Shown here piece by piece: positions 29,901-41,857 of a stretch of 64,000 nucleotides of DNA (positions are counted from its first letter, which is position 1; each line of letters begins with the position of its first letter). This DNA comes from Rhypophila decipiens (lineage: Eukaryota > Ascomycota > Sordariomycetes > Sordariales > Naviculisporaceae). The position numbers and the translations under genes are program-made. The notes below the pieces were generated by a model. The model saw nothing but the letters and a program-made list of their open reading frames with translations, had not been told where the DNA came from and searched no databases. Location of the stretch: contig MU858210.1 of the NCBI GenBank assembly GCA_033297075.1, forward strand, positions 1-64,000, read 5' to 3'.

Positions 29901-32824
29901 AGCTGCATCCGAATCGCAGGAGAAGCCAGGTACCCGAGGAGCCCGAGCTGCAGTGAGCTAAATTGCCTGTGACTCTGTCGTCGCCTTTCTTTCTTTCTTG
30001 TCTCTCCATGGCCCATGGGGCTCTGAACTCGGCCAAGATGGAATCTCGAAACAAAGGAAGAGGCGGTCCATCAAGCGACCTAGAGCTGGCTTGGGTAGCC
30101 TAGCCTTTTCCTCCAAAACAAAACCGCGATCCAAGCAAGATTTGCCTGCTGGATGGCTGTTTGCGGTGAGTGCACATGAGCATGAGAGCATGAAGAAGGA
30201 ACATGAAGCTAGAGGAGGCAGCTTTCCTGGGATCTGGGTTTCTGACTCAGATCAGAGCGTCGCCAGGTGCCCGAATTGTGCAATTGTTGCAGCATTCAAC
30301 GTCGACATGACAGGTTTGTCCTTTGATAGAAGATGGGATGACAGTAGATGAGTGCCCGGACATTTTCCCCTTGCCTTGGGGTGTCATTTATTCAGGAGTG
30401 AGAAAGCTGCCATCATCATGATAACTCATGATAACGGCAGTGGCGGCAAAATCCGAGGCACCATCATCCCCCGTCGCCAAGATCCGTCAGCTATCAGTTA
30501 ATATGTTGAGAAATTGTCCAGCAGCCATCAAGTCCATGACAATCTTGCCTCTGTGTGCCTTTTTATCTCTTTCGTATCAGCTGCTTCTGACCATCATCAG
30601 CATCTGGATATCATCACCGTGTGGGATGGCTGGGACTGCAGGCCCAAATTCCATCCCCACATCTTAGGGCATCATGGATGCTTATAATAGAACGACGGTC
30701 CCTGTTGTAGTGGCGTCGGCCCCCTGTTAGCGGGCTTGCCTACCTTGCTTACCCCGCCGTCGTTGCGCATCACCCAACCACCCACCGGGCACCCCTCCCG
30801 ACCATCAAGAGAAGGTCAGGACTCAGGACCAGGCAGGACAGGGGTAGGGACGGTTTGGAAACAAGCATCCATCGACGAGGGGCAAGTGGACGCCCGCTGG
30901 GATGTGAACATTGATGCAAACGGAACTTTTGCCCTGAGCAGAAAACAAAAAAGAGACCATATTGGCAGTTGACAGGCACTGTCCGGGTGCAAAAAAGCTC
31001 CCCACCATCTTGATCGGGATTGTCCTGTCTTTGTTCCCCCCTCTCGGATGCTCGAATTCGGAGAGAGCTCGAGATGTTTTGACCTGGCTGTGAGGTATCC
31101 GTAGGCCGTAAGCAGCCCCCCACCCAGAGAGAACGGTCAGGGGGGGAAGCAGCCCCCATCCACTGCAGCTCCCCAAGATCCCAAACCAAGAACTTGACTT
31201 TCCACCTTGACCTCGACCGTTCATGTTCACCACATTTCTCACCTCTGCCTCAATCCGTGCCGCTGGACCGCCATCTTGCATTCGAACAACCGCCGTCTGT
31301 CTTGCTCTATCGGTATTTTTAATCCGGTGTAAGCTGCAAGTGCTGGCCATCGCCGTGCTTCTCCTCCGGTTCTTCAGCTCACCAGGTGTGACAAGCGCAA
31401 GACAGTGGACACTGCCCTACCTGGACCAAACACCGTTCCGACCGAGGCGCTACACCACATTCACATCTGGGAATACCACCACTAGCAGTTCTAAAAAAGC
31501 GACAGGCTATTCCTCGCAAGCGCATCTTTTGCTTCGACAGTTAACGGGAGATCGTCACGCTCACCCGCCAACCGTTTCGCCATTTTCCACTTTCCACTTT
31601 CCGCGGACTGGAACCGTTCTCGAGCCCTGCCACCAGAATATCGCCGCGCATGCACCGATTTGCGGTATAATCGCCATAGTATTACCATCCTATAGCCTCC
31701 TGGATTTCTTGTCGACAGCCACGACTACAGGCTGATTCACCCCCATCCGAGATCCGTGTGCATACAGTCCGATAGGGACAGCTCTGCATTGGCCGCCCCT
31801 CAGCCAGGCCCATCGTGAAGCCGTTTGACGACCGTGGTTGGCTCCCTGGTCCAGAGTTCGTCAGCAAGGGCGAGCCAGCAGCCACACCAGCCAGCCAACA
31901 GGAAGCCTCGATGCCGACCGAGATCTAGAACTAGCTCGTCCCAAGACAACAAGACCGCCGCAACCACGGCACGCCTAGCTGCAGGTGCAGCAGTGGATAG
32001 TGGCAGCAGCAGCAGCAGCAAGCAGCCAGCACACAACTGGATCAGACGCTCCCAGTCCCAGCAGGCCACCAGGCACCAGCACCTTACTAGCACTCCTCCG
32101 TAGCGACTGTCGCCAACCCGACCTCTCAGCATCGACCTGTCAAGTTTTGCACCGCTCCCAACATCCACTCGGCGATACAACATTGCCACTTTTCCCCTGC
32201 CTCCTGCAAAGACAACCCGCGCCGCATCACCGGTTTCGATCCTTTTTTTCTTCCTTTTTTTTTGGTTGTTCCTCCTGTTTATGCTGTGTCGAGATATTCT
32301 CCTGCTTGGCGCATTTCTGATCATCAGGCCTTTGACTGTCGCAGCTGTGGTCACTGAGAGCAAGCAACGCTAGCTGCCTGGTAATCCAACTTTTTGTGCC
32401 TGTTCTGTGCCGCCCTCAGATCCATCCCCACTCCGTCCCGGGATCCGTCGAGAGCAACAGCCATCCAAGCCATCGCAATTCGCAGAGGCCCGTAGCAGAA
32501 CTTGAAGTATATGGGCTGACGGTCCCCGTCTCGAATGAAAAATAATACCGACGCTCCGATATTACTCGTCTCTTTCCCCTCGCAGCGTTGCTCCGACCTT
32601 CCGGCCTCTCTGTTTTCCTCCTAGCCGCAATCTTTCTCAAACAGCGTTTCCGTCCGTCTCGCTGCTCCCCGCACTTTACCCCTGCCGCGGGCTTTTCGTC
32701 TCAGCCTCACCAGGCTGGGCCGGTCACATAACTACCCCTTGGCCCCCTCTCCTGCATCCATCCCATCCTGGCCATCCTCTTGCACCTCACCCACAACAAC
32801 TCCTCACCCTCATAAGCATCCGCC
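26913..32824. other. Gene-poor 5.9-kb region, ending in the leader of the C2H2 factor
   Basis: I find no supported protein gene here. Open frames stay under 190 codons, start at random and overlap on both strands. Base composition returns to about 50% GC, so it is not a strongly AT-mutated block. The last 1.6 kb (about 31,200-32,824) is rich in CT and CA tracts, has a CAG microsatellite near 31,999-32,022 and a T-rich tract near 32,250, and looks like promoter and long 5' leader of the downstream regulator. The rest may hold noncoding RNA or old repeats that I cannot recognise. Confidence 0.45.
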
Positions 32825-34991
32825 ATGGCTGCCACATTCCGCCCCGTCAACAGTCCGTTGGCACCGGCAGACACACCAATAGAAGAGACGATGGCATCGC
32901 CCATGACCCCGAGGCCCAGCACCGCACCGAGCCAGACTCCGAGACCGATGGATGACGCCACGACGCCGACGAGAGCCAGCTTTGGCAACAGCGCATTGGC
33001 ATCGCAGAAGCCATTACCAACATCGCCTTTTCCCGAGTCGGTGCAGGTACCCGAGTCATCCGAGAGCAAAGTACCCACACGAGAAAACTCGCAGCGGTCG
33101 AGACAGTCCAAGGACTCGGATGAGATGGACATGGACGAGTCGGATGACGAGGCGGGCGATGATGCAGGCGGTTCGGATGAGGAGACCGTCAACGCAGACG
33201 GCACCAAATCCAAAAAGAAAAAGTCGCAACGGTTTTACTGCACAGATTATCCGCCGTGCAATCTAAGCTTTACGAGAAGCGAGCACCTGGCGCGGCACAT
33301 CAGGTAAGTTTGCCCGACCATATCTATCATGCCACCCCGACAGTGACATCGCCCACTTACACCCTGGTCATGACAGAAAACACACGGGAGAACGTCCTTT
33401 CCAATGCCACTGCTCGCGCCGCTTCTCGAGACTCGACAACCTGAGACAACATGCCCAGACGGTCCATGTGAACGAGGACATCCCGATAGACTCGCTGGCT
33501 GCGACAGGGACGAGGTTCCAGAGACAAATCAGGACGGAGCGGGTGCGCCAAGCCGGCGGGAGGGCCAGGGCTGCAACGGCTGGGAGCGTCGGTCCGGTCG
33601 GGCGAGGACACAGCAAGTCGCTTTCCACCTCGAGCGTTGCCAGCATAAGTTCCATCAGCTCTGCCTACAGCGCCAACGAGGCTCGCCGCCGACCACCACC
33701 GCTTGTCATGGCCGACCCTCGATCCAGGTTATCGCTCGAGACATACCGGTCCATCGACCCCTCGGCGCCATACTACCGACCGCCCTCGCCCAGCGACTTC
33801 AGCACGCCCACGTCTGCCACGTTCTCGACGGGTCAAAACAGCCCCCGATGGGGTTCAGGGGTCGCATCGCCAAGCTCATCTCACTCGCGATCCCATAGCA
33901 TGTATGCAGGTTCCAGGACCCCGGGCCGCCGCCTCAGTGTGCCTTCGGGCGGCAATCCATTCCAATCACCGCATGGCACAAGCGTGCGTGGGCCTCTTTT
34001 CGGGCTAGGGGGGCCGAACGCTTCCAACAACGGTGCCTTTTCGCCCAGCCAGGGCAACCTCATGTCCCCCACGGGCTCTACGTCGACTTGGTCGAGGCGT
34101 GATTCCATGTCCAGCGCTGCCGACGAAGCCTGGCGTCGCCGAACCTGGCATCCAGACACGCGGGATTATAATGGGACCAGCAGGCTGAACCAGGTCATCA
34201 CACCGTCACAGTTTCCGCCAGCCCGGGTCTCGCTGCCGGTCGCCAACCAAGGCAACCAGCCGCAGCAGACGCTCCGTCTTCCTGGCATTGAATCCTTCGA
34301 TCCGATCCCACGGCCCATGACGCCGCCGAGACGAAACCCATCGCCCATGATGATTGACTCGGATCCTTCCCGTGGAGTGCCAGGCAGCGATATGGGCGAC
34401 GATCGCAGGAATATGGCTTCCCACTGGGACATGGGCCTTCACCGCGGGCTGACCAGGCTGGACATCAACACTCCTCCCAAGGACAGCGCCGGAGCCTGGG
34501 CGAACGAGGTCAACCAGGCGGTTCTCGCGCAGGCAGATCAAGCTCGTGCTGCCCCAATACAGCAGAGCGTTCGGTTCGACGCCGAGGTCAAGACGGTTCA
34601 GCCACCGACGTCCATGCCGCCGTCGAGCAATGCGCCGATGCAGGGGAGCCGTCACCACTACACCATGTCTGCTCCGTCCATCAGCACTCCACGAGAGTCG
34701 AGACGGCACGGATGGTACCACGGACCAGTCACTGTCCATCCGGCAGGCGAGACGATCCACGAAGGCCGTCCTCCTCACGTCGACAGAATCGTCCATCCCA
34801 ACGTGAGCAGCTTCCAAGGATTCCCCAACCGAGACAGAGACCATCCTCCCGTTTCACACCAGCAACCCGGTCCCGGCATGGAACGCATTCTCGAGCGACC
34901 GCATCCCACCGGCAACAGCGACAACATGCGGCGATTGGAAGCTCTCGTGGCCGTTGCCACCAGCGAAGGATCTACGGCGACAGCCTACTAG
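32825..34991 (+). CDS. C2H2 zinc-finger transcription factor (two exons)
   Basis: The spliced model is 697 aa: exon 1 32825-33303, intron 33304-33376 (73 nt, donor GTAAGT, acceptor GACAG), exon 2 33377-34991. The intron falls inside the DNA-binding domain, exactly between finger 1 ([20 protein letters not shown], ligands completed by RHIRKH) and finger 2 ([20 protein letters not shown], ending TVH), joined by the classic HTGERP linker. Finger 2 has an unusual C-x-C spacing. An acidic stretch (residues 95-125, [15 protein letters not shown]) followed by KSKKKKSQR precedes the fingers and could serve as activation region and nuclear signal. The 500 residues behind are Ser/Pro/Asn-rich and disordered. 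Two C2H2 fingers of this '[15 protein letters not shown]' type bind short GC-rich or stress-type sites in fungi. I do not assign an orthologue name. Confidence 0.88.
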
Positions 34992-36426
34992 CAACACTAA
35001 ATCCCTTTTCTTTTTTTCCCTCGGGCGGTCGGCATTATTGGCATTTTTTTTGTAATGATACCAGTCTTCTGACCACCAACTCATGAACGCTCGCTGCATC
35101 ACCACGGTTTTTGTTGTTTCCTTGTTTCGGGTTTGGGGATACACAGCACCAAACCATCATCCGCTCTCTTGGCAACACCGTCGATCGATTTCCTTGATGA
35201 TACCAAATTTCACAAGCTCGCGCTACACTCGCTACCTACTCCTGGAATTTTATTTGGTCAACAAAGGGGGGGCAACATTTCTAGAAGGGGGTCGCGTTGG
35301 CTTTTTCGCTTGTCGGTTTGGTTTGGTCTTTTTGCATTTTTGGTCATGTTTACTTACGACGTTACGAATCCCTTGCCTTGCTTTGCTGCTTCTTGATGGT
35401 TGAACAATGGATCTGCTTGGCATGGAATGGCAGCAATGAACGCAAGGTTTGGATGATTGATACCAGCCTACTCGGGTGACGGGACTCTCTTGTTTCCTTT
35501 GTGGGTTATATTATGACGGATTGGTATGGATGGTTGGTTTTGCTTTTTGGACATGGCCGGATGGATGCTTTTCACGGGAAACAAGGAACGAATCTAGACG
35601 AACTTAATGAGCAACGAAAGGGAACTTGAAGCCGGGGAGCAACCTGCCTGACCAGATACCATCATCTTTTATCCGAATACCATCTCTTCTCGTTTGAGCA
35701 CCACCACCACAGCTGCTTCCTTTGCCCTTTCGTTTCTTGTTTGTCTTTATTGCCTTGTTTAACTGCTTGTTTTCCTGATATTGTTTTGACAGATTAGCTT
35801 GACGGCTGTCATGTCGTCGGCTTGATACCCTCTCTTTTCGCTCATCCCTCTCCTCTCAATCCTGTTCTTTCGGTGGATGCCACGGTGACCCTTTTGCTTC
35901 GTTGACACGGCGATGACTAATAATGCCTACCACTCACTCTCACTTTCGGATGTCTTTCAGGGGCTGGCTGGAGTTTCTTGAGGCTGTTTTCACTTTTAGG
36001 TCACAGCTTGGGGAGTTTGGTTAGCAAGATAGTTTATAGATGGGAAATGACAAACTATCATGTTTGGTACCTCAATTGCTCTTTCGATGTTGATACTGTC
36101 TTGATAGTGAATAAATTGATATTGAATTTTGTTTGCCCATATATCCCATTTCGGGTCCTAAAAGGCTCCCTTATTTTCATCACACACCGAATATTCCAAC
36201 TAGACCGCCAATGCAAGAAACAAAAGACAAGACGGCAAATACAGCATATCAGATCACCACCAGATCGGACGAGAAGGATTGTCTCCAATCCCGAGACTAG
36301 GAAACTTAAAGACCAAAGGAAAATGGGACAGAATTAAAAGATGTACTTGCATCATCTCTCCTCAACTGAACCGTAATATCCGAGATCAGCCATCTAGCAC
36401 CATAGGGGCGCGACATCATCAGTGAG
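34992..36426. other. Convergent intergenic region with long T-rich 3' sequence
   Basis: About 1.4 kb after the transcription factor stop; T-rich and GT-rich tracts near 35,020-35,060 and 35,290-35,560 look like untranslated 3' sequence. No gene is supported; open frames are around 100 codons and overlap. Confidence 0.45.
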
Positions 36427-38199
36427 CTATATATCCAACATGCTCCGAACCTGCTGCTGCGGCTGGTTGGTAAGCGTGGTCTCGGTGTTGACACTGACGC
36501 TCCTCTGCTCCGACGTGGACCTTGCATCTCCCAGGGGCAACACCTGCCGCCCCCGCTCTTCGTACGGGGGCGGCGGCTGGGCGGGGATGGGCCCATCCAT
36601 CATCAGCTCGGCATGTCTTCTGGCCGCTGCATCCGGCCCCTCGTTCTGCCCCGGGAACAACACCCCGGAAACAGGCTCCATGGTGCGCTCCTCTCGTCGC
36701 GCATCAGACCTGGCCCCTGAAAGGTTTCCAGCCGAGACAGGGCTGGGCAGAGACTGTTCTGGGATTGGGCCCATTTCTACCGAGTTTGCGGGGGCAGCTT
36801 CCACATCCGGGTTCCGGTCGAGGACAGCCTGCTCGGGGTTCTGGGTCGTCGGTTTTCTACCACCCACCTCGCGCACGTTGCGGGCAATAATGTCCCGCAT
36901 GCTCTCGCCCGGAAGGCCCTCCCTGTTGAGCCGGTTCCACCAGCCAGGCTTGTTCACTATACCCATCTCCTGGTTGAGGTTCCGCTCGCGGACGCGGCGC
37001 TGCCTCAGCAGTTCCTTGTCCTCGTTCGGATTAAAATACCCAAAGACGGACTGGATGACGACGATCAGCAAAGATGGCACGTACCCACCGACGTAGATGG
37101 CCACGTTCGACCCCTTCACCTTCATCGGGCTCCAGTCAAAATTCCAAGCCACAAGCTCCTGGAAAACAATGACTGCAAGTGCCAGGGGGAGGATGAGGAG
37201 AAACCGCCACGGTGCATAGCTGAAGAAGTGGATGGCACGATGGGCGATGCTGCGGTCCCTGGCGCGGTAATGCTTGATCGAATGCCAGAGGGAGTAGACG
37301 CTGAGTAGCCAGGCGACCAGCTGGCAGAAGGGCGCAGCTTTGAACCGACCGTCGGTTGCGCTAGGCCTCGCGACCGACTCCGTCTGTTCGGGAAAGCGCT
37401 GGAACTGGATGTTCTCCCAGTTCCGGGGGATGATCAAGAAAAAGGCCTGGTTGAACGACGTTAGCAGTCAATTTCAGTGCGCGTACTGCACGAGACATGG
37501 CTTGGAGAAGGGCTGTCGTACCAACCACATCCAAAGATAGGCCAGCAGGGGCAGATAGAACTCGACCTTGGACCGCCTGTCATCCTGCCGCAGCAGAAAA
37601 GGGTCGGGGTCGATGAACTGTCTCTCCATCCAGCTACCCCAGTGTCTCACAGCCTCCCAGACCAGTGCGATGGTTCCGACCTGCATCAGGTACCAGAAGA
37701 ACGAGGTCAGCACGAGGGGCAGCTCGGGCATGTAATAGCGGTCAACATCGACACCTGTGATCAATGCGATCATAGCGCAAGCACACGTGAAGGACCCCCA
37801 GTACCATTGCCATCTCCTCCCAATAGGATAGAAGCGCTTTTCGCCTGGTAGATAGAGCTTGCCGTGCTTGGCGAGGCTGAGGACATTGCAGACGAGGGCG
37901 ACGCCGAAAATAACAGCGAAGCCAACACCAATGCCCGCGCGTGCCTCGATGTGCTTGACAGGCGCCCAACACCATGTCACGTTGACAAAGGTTCCGTTGT
38001 CGAGCACCGCTGCTGGCTGATACGGAGCGAATGCGAGGGCACACCAGACGGTGCCGTTGGACAGTGTGCCGTTGGAGTAGAGCGTGTAGTTCCAATGGTC
38101 GAGCGTTGTCTTGTTGAGGTGGACATCGCCGAAGACGGTGTCGCTGCTATTGTCGCCGCCGGGGAATGCGACAATGTCGCGAGGCTCGAGGAATGACAT
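36427..38199 (-). CDS. DUF2434-like polytopic membrane protein (two exons)
   Basis: The spliced model is 565 aa: exon 1 38199-37522 (226 codons exactly), intron 37521-37447 (75 nt, donor GTACGA, branch CTGCTAAC, acceptor ACCAG), exon 2 37446-36427. An extracellular N-terminus of about 95 aa carries several N-glycosylation sites (NSS, NKT, NYT, NGT). About seven hydrophobic helices follow between residues 95 and 370 (for example GFAVIFGVALVCNVLSL, FFWYLMQVGTIALV, FLLILPLALAVIVFQEL). The C-terminal 190 aa are Pro/Glu/Arg-rich and cytosolic, with PPPPYEERG, a possible PPxY ubiquitin-ligase docking motif. The arrangement fits DUF2434, an uncharacterised fungal membrane family; I am fairly but not fully sure of the name. 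Divergent from COG5. Confidence 0.8.
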
Positions 38200-39085
38200 G
38201 GTCGTGCGTATCGTGTGCGGTCGGACAGTCGGACGAGAAGGGCGTGGGATCAAAGTTGTTCGATATCAGCGACCGCAAAGTTTGCGGATAGCTCGGACCG
38301 AATAGATCGCGGCAAGAATGGGACCGACGCGTCAACCGATTGATCAGGACATGGCTCTGGTGGGACGTTGAGCCGGTTCGAGGTTAGGCAACTCGAACTG
38401 GTTTCGGGATTGGCGATCTGAACGTGAGCAATCGACAGAAATGATCGGGTTTGAGCTCTTGGCTTGCCCTCTGATGAGGATCCATTCACGGAAATGGGAT
38501 ATGGATCAATGGACACGACCGACCAGGAAGCTGCCGGGGCGTTGTTAATCACTCAAAAAAGTGGAAACCAACGCTGAAAACAGCCAAGGGAGCAGGCGAC
38601 TTGGGTGGCTTGGTAACGGAACATGCCCCGCAGTTTGCAAAAGAAGATCGGAGCTGGAGGCTGGAATTGTCTGGATTGACAAAAGAGAGCTCCATGCGTT
38701 TAGCTTGCTCGAGTTAATATTAATGAGGAGACCATATCAAATTCAACGCAATGTCTTTAACAGTTTGTCGTGCAACCGAGTCGACCGAGGGACCGAGATG
38801 GGTACAGCATCCAATTGAAATGACCTCATTGCCGACCTCGACTCGCTAACCTGCGGGGCACAAATGCAGCATTCCCACTGGACCCGACAGCACAGGGGCG
38901 CCCTGCCACCAGTGCAGGTGTGGCTGCCCTTCCCGGTCGGAGCTAAAATGAAGGTGTCCACCAGCTGGAACCTTGTCGGCCACGACAGCTGTCCACTGCG
39001 GCCCTGTCTGACCTCCAGCGATGGCTTCCACGAATAACTGGCGACGGGCAGGCAACGGCCTCCTCTCCATCCCGAGCCCTCCACC
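38200..39085. promoter_or_regulatory. Divergent promoter region of DUF2434-like and COG5 genes
   Basis: 886 bp between start codons. Nothing resembles a gene; the region must carry both promoters. The COG5 start has a good fungal context (CACCATGAG). Confidence 0.45.
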
Positions 39086-40453
39086 ATGAGCGTTTCCAAA
39101 ACCCGACCGACCGACGACGATGACCCGTCCTACATTGACTACGAGGCCTTTCTAGACCCCAAATTCAGCCCAGCCGGCTTCGCCAACACTCTCGTTCTTG
39201 CGACCAACAATCCCAACGATGTCACACTCGACCTGTCGACCCCCTTGTCGCGAGTTCTCTTCGACATTCAAGAGATCGATTCGCACATTGACCAGCTGAC
39301 CACTCGGTCGGCCATCCCTCTTCTCACCCACACGAAAGAGCAGAATGAAGCCAGCGGTCGGATCGTCGGCGAGATTGACACCCAGATCAAGGCGCTCAAC
39401 GACAGCTACAAGCAGCTCGAAAAGGAGGTGATACAGAAACATGCCGAGGCGGAGGAGGTGCGCCAGGTGGCTACGCGATTATGGGAGACACTGAGCCTGG
39501 GAAGAGCAGTCGGTCGGTGTCTGCAATTGGGTCGCCAGCTCGAAATCCAAAGCGTCGAGTGCAAAGAGGACCACCGCGCCTTGGTTCGGTGTGCGCATAC
39601 ACTGCTGTCTCTGCGCGAACTCTTTTCGTCGGCCACTACACCCGGGTCAGAAGGCTTTGGTCTCCACAAGGTCAACACGGTGCGCACCCTCCGCGAGAGC
39701 ATTGTCGAGCCGATTGAACGGTCGGTCCGCGAAGCAGCCGAGCGCATCATTCGAGAATTCTCCATGGGGTCTGCGACTTTTGCACAGGCCGAGGAGACCA
39801 AGGCGAGAACAGTTTCCGCCCTCACGACTTTGTACCTCATTTCGCCGACCAATCTTGCCAAGGGCGAGAAGTGGACGCCGTCGTTTATGATCCAAGCGCT
39901 GGAGGTCTACATCCGGTCTGCCCTCCAGAGCAGCATTGCCGGTCTATCACGGGCGCTTGCCGCGCTCCCCGGGCTAGAAAAGACGCTGGGCGAAGTGAGC
40001 GCGAGATGCCAGAACCTCGTTGCGCTCGAGGCCGTGCTGGATCAGACCAAGACACCCCCTCATCCGCTCTTGTCGGGGCCAGCGGCACCGAAGCCCACGA
40101 GCATGCTGCAGCCCCTGCTCGCCTGTTTGGAGACAGGCTCCTTGGCCAGCTACTTTTGGCGCACCATGGCAGGCAGTCTGGGCTCACGCGTGCAGGAGAT
40201 TGTGGGCAAGGGCGGTGTATCTGCCCGGACGCTGCGCACAAACAAGCAAAAGGTCGGAGATCTGATCAGGGAGTGTATTATCCGAGGCAGCCAACCGCCC
40301 AGTTCTCTGGGTGTGGGCGTCGGAGCCGGAGGACAGAGAGGAAAGATGGTCACCAAGGGAGGCAAGAACCCCGAGGCCGATCATGTCAGCAAGGTCTGGG
40401 AACGCGAGATTGCCGTCATGGTTGGCAGTGTGGTCAACAACGCGGGCAACTGA
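39086..40453 (+). CDS. COG5: Conserved oligomeric Golgi complex subunit 5
   Basis: 455 aa, single exon. The N-terminal 130 residues match the COG5 N-terminal domain: a short acidic start with YIDYEAFLDPKFSPAGFAN, then LDLSTPLSRVLFDIQEIDSH and a coiled coil through LNDSYKQLEKEVIQKHAEAE. A second conserved block (LSLGRAVGRCLQLGRQLE) and a helical remainder follow. COG5 belongs to lobe B of the eight-subunit COG tether, a peripheral complex on the cis/medial Golgi that captures retrograde vesicles recycling glycosylation enzymes. The length is normal for filamentous fungi, which have a shorter form than animals. The gene is single-copy and presumably constitutively expressed. Confidence 0.88.
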   Translation: MSVSKTRPTDDDDPSYIDYEAFLDPKFSPAGFANTLVLATNNPNDVTLDLSTPLSRVLFDIQEIDSHIDQLTTRSAIPLLTHTKEQNEASGRIVGEIDTQIKALNDSYKQLEKEVIQKHAEAEEVRQVATRLWETLSLGRAVGRCLQLGRQLEIQSVECKEDHRALVRCAHTLLSLRELFSSATTPGSEGFGLHKVNTVRTLRESIVEPIERSVREAAERIIREFSMGSATFAQAEETKARTVSALTTLYLISPTNLAKGEKWTPSFMIQALEVYIRSALQSSIAGLSRALAALPGLEKTLGEVSARCQNLVALEAVLDQTKTPPHPLLSGPAAPKPTSMLQPLLACLETGSLASYFWRTMAGSLGSRVQEIVGKGGVSARTLRTNKQKVGDLIRECIIRGSQPPSSLGVGVGAGGQRGKMVTKGGKNPEADHVSKVWEREIAVMVGSVVNNAGN

Positions 40454-41857
40454 GTCTATTTATGGTTATAGAAAATATTTGCACTGAAATCCATCTTTTT
40501 GGCTGATGTCCACTTTGCTGTTTCTCTGGAGATCATCCGCCAGCCAAGTAAACAACCAGAAATAGTGGTAAAGGAAACAGCATTTGTAACCCTCCGGTCT
40601 CGACTTGGAAATCTAGCTGCGCTTTGCAGGCTGCCGAGTGAATCATGCTGGCCGGAGCTAGATTCCATTGCGCCGAGTTTCGTTTCTACATTGATTCATC
40701 TCTGGGACAAACATCTAGAAGGCGCAAGCTGGTCTATGCTGTGACTCGTCACTCATTACCTGAGGGTCATGGTCTCTTCATCGTTCATCTCCTATGTGAT
40801 AGGCGCTCAATAACAGATGCACAACTCGACACGATTCTCGTGTTTCTTTCTCAGCAGGATCACGGCACGACTAAATATATTTCCTTGCAGTAATTACCAC
40901 GTCTTGCTTCGTGCTGGCTGGCTCAGATTGACACTTCTCCCTACCCCTTTTTGGCCGGTGGTTTAATTCTTCACCGCCTCATATTCATCAACACAGACGC
41001 CTTGGACCGAAATCAACACGCGTTGCCGCATCTCTGAAAGCTCCTCGGCTGTCAATTTAAATGCGTCGGATAAGACGTCACATGGGCTCACTGGGATAAA
41101 TAAACACCTACTATGAGATAAATAAATACATAGCAACATGCTTCAGGGCCGGTCTCTCATCTCATCTGGAGAAACATGCCATATTCCTCAAGGTGCTTAT
41201 CTCATCTCTTGCCCTGACATTTTCCCCTCGCCGTTCTTAGGGGCTCCTGGCTCTCCCAAGTCCGCCTCGTGAATCATACGAGCTCCCATATCATATCTCA
41301 AAGGACAAATCGTCCATGAATCAGGGAAGCTGCAAATCGGAAACTCCACGACCGCCAAACGCAGTCAGAGGTCTGGAATTCCCCAAATTCTTTCACACCG
41401 GTCCCGTTCCTTCTCGTTCCTATCCACGTCCGATCTTGTGATTACACATTCCTAAGCTATTAACATGGTTCCTTTTGTCCCAAGCAGTCTCTTCTTGAAC
41501 AGACAGTCACAGCACGCCGATTCCACACACATGTGACTGCACCTTCAACCGCCGATCTAGGCCCGATCAACTTTCGAAACACGCCTTATTTTTCTCACCC
41601 AACGGCTACCACAGCTTCCTCCACGACCTTGAACCCGACACCCTGACACCTTTTCGATTTCACAGCACCAGCCACATCAGCTCCTTACAAGGGCTTGGAG
41701 CAGACACAATTACGCATCCGAGATTTCACAGCAACCTTGTACCATCCTATTGCACCACATCTTTCTTCCCACAACAACCATCCCTCTTTCAACATCCAAA
41801 TACAGGTGTTCCCAAATCCAACCAGTCCACCTCGTAATTCACGGACAGACTGGAAAG
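40454..41857. other. Intergenic region and leader of the BTB gene
   Basis: About 1.4 kb. The 3' half (41,490-41,850) is rich in CA and CT and looks like promoter plus leader of the BTB gene. Nothing else is supported. Confidence 0.45.
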
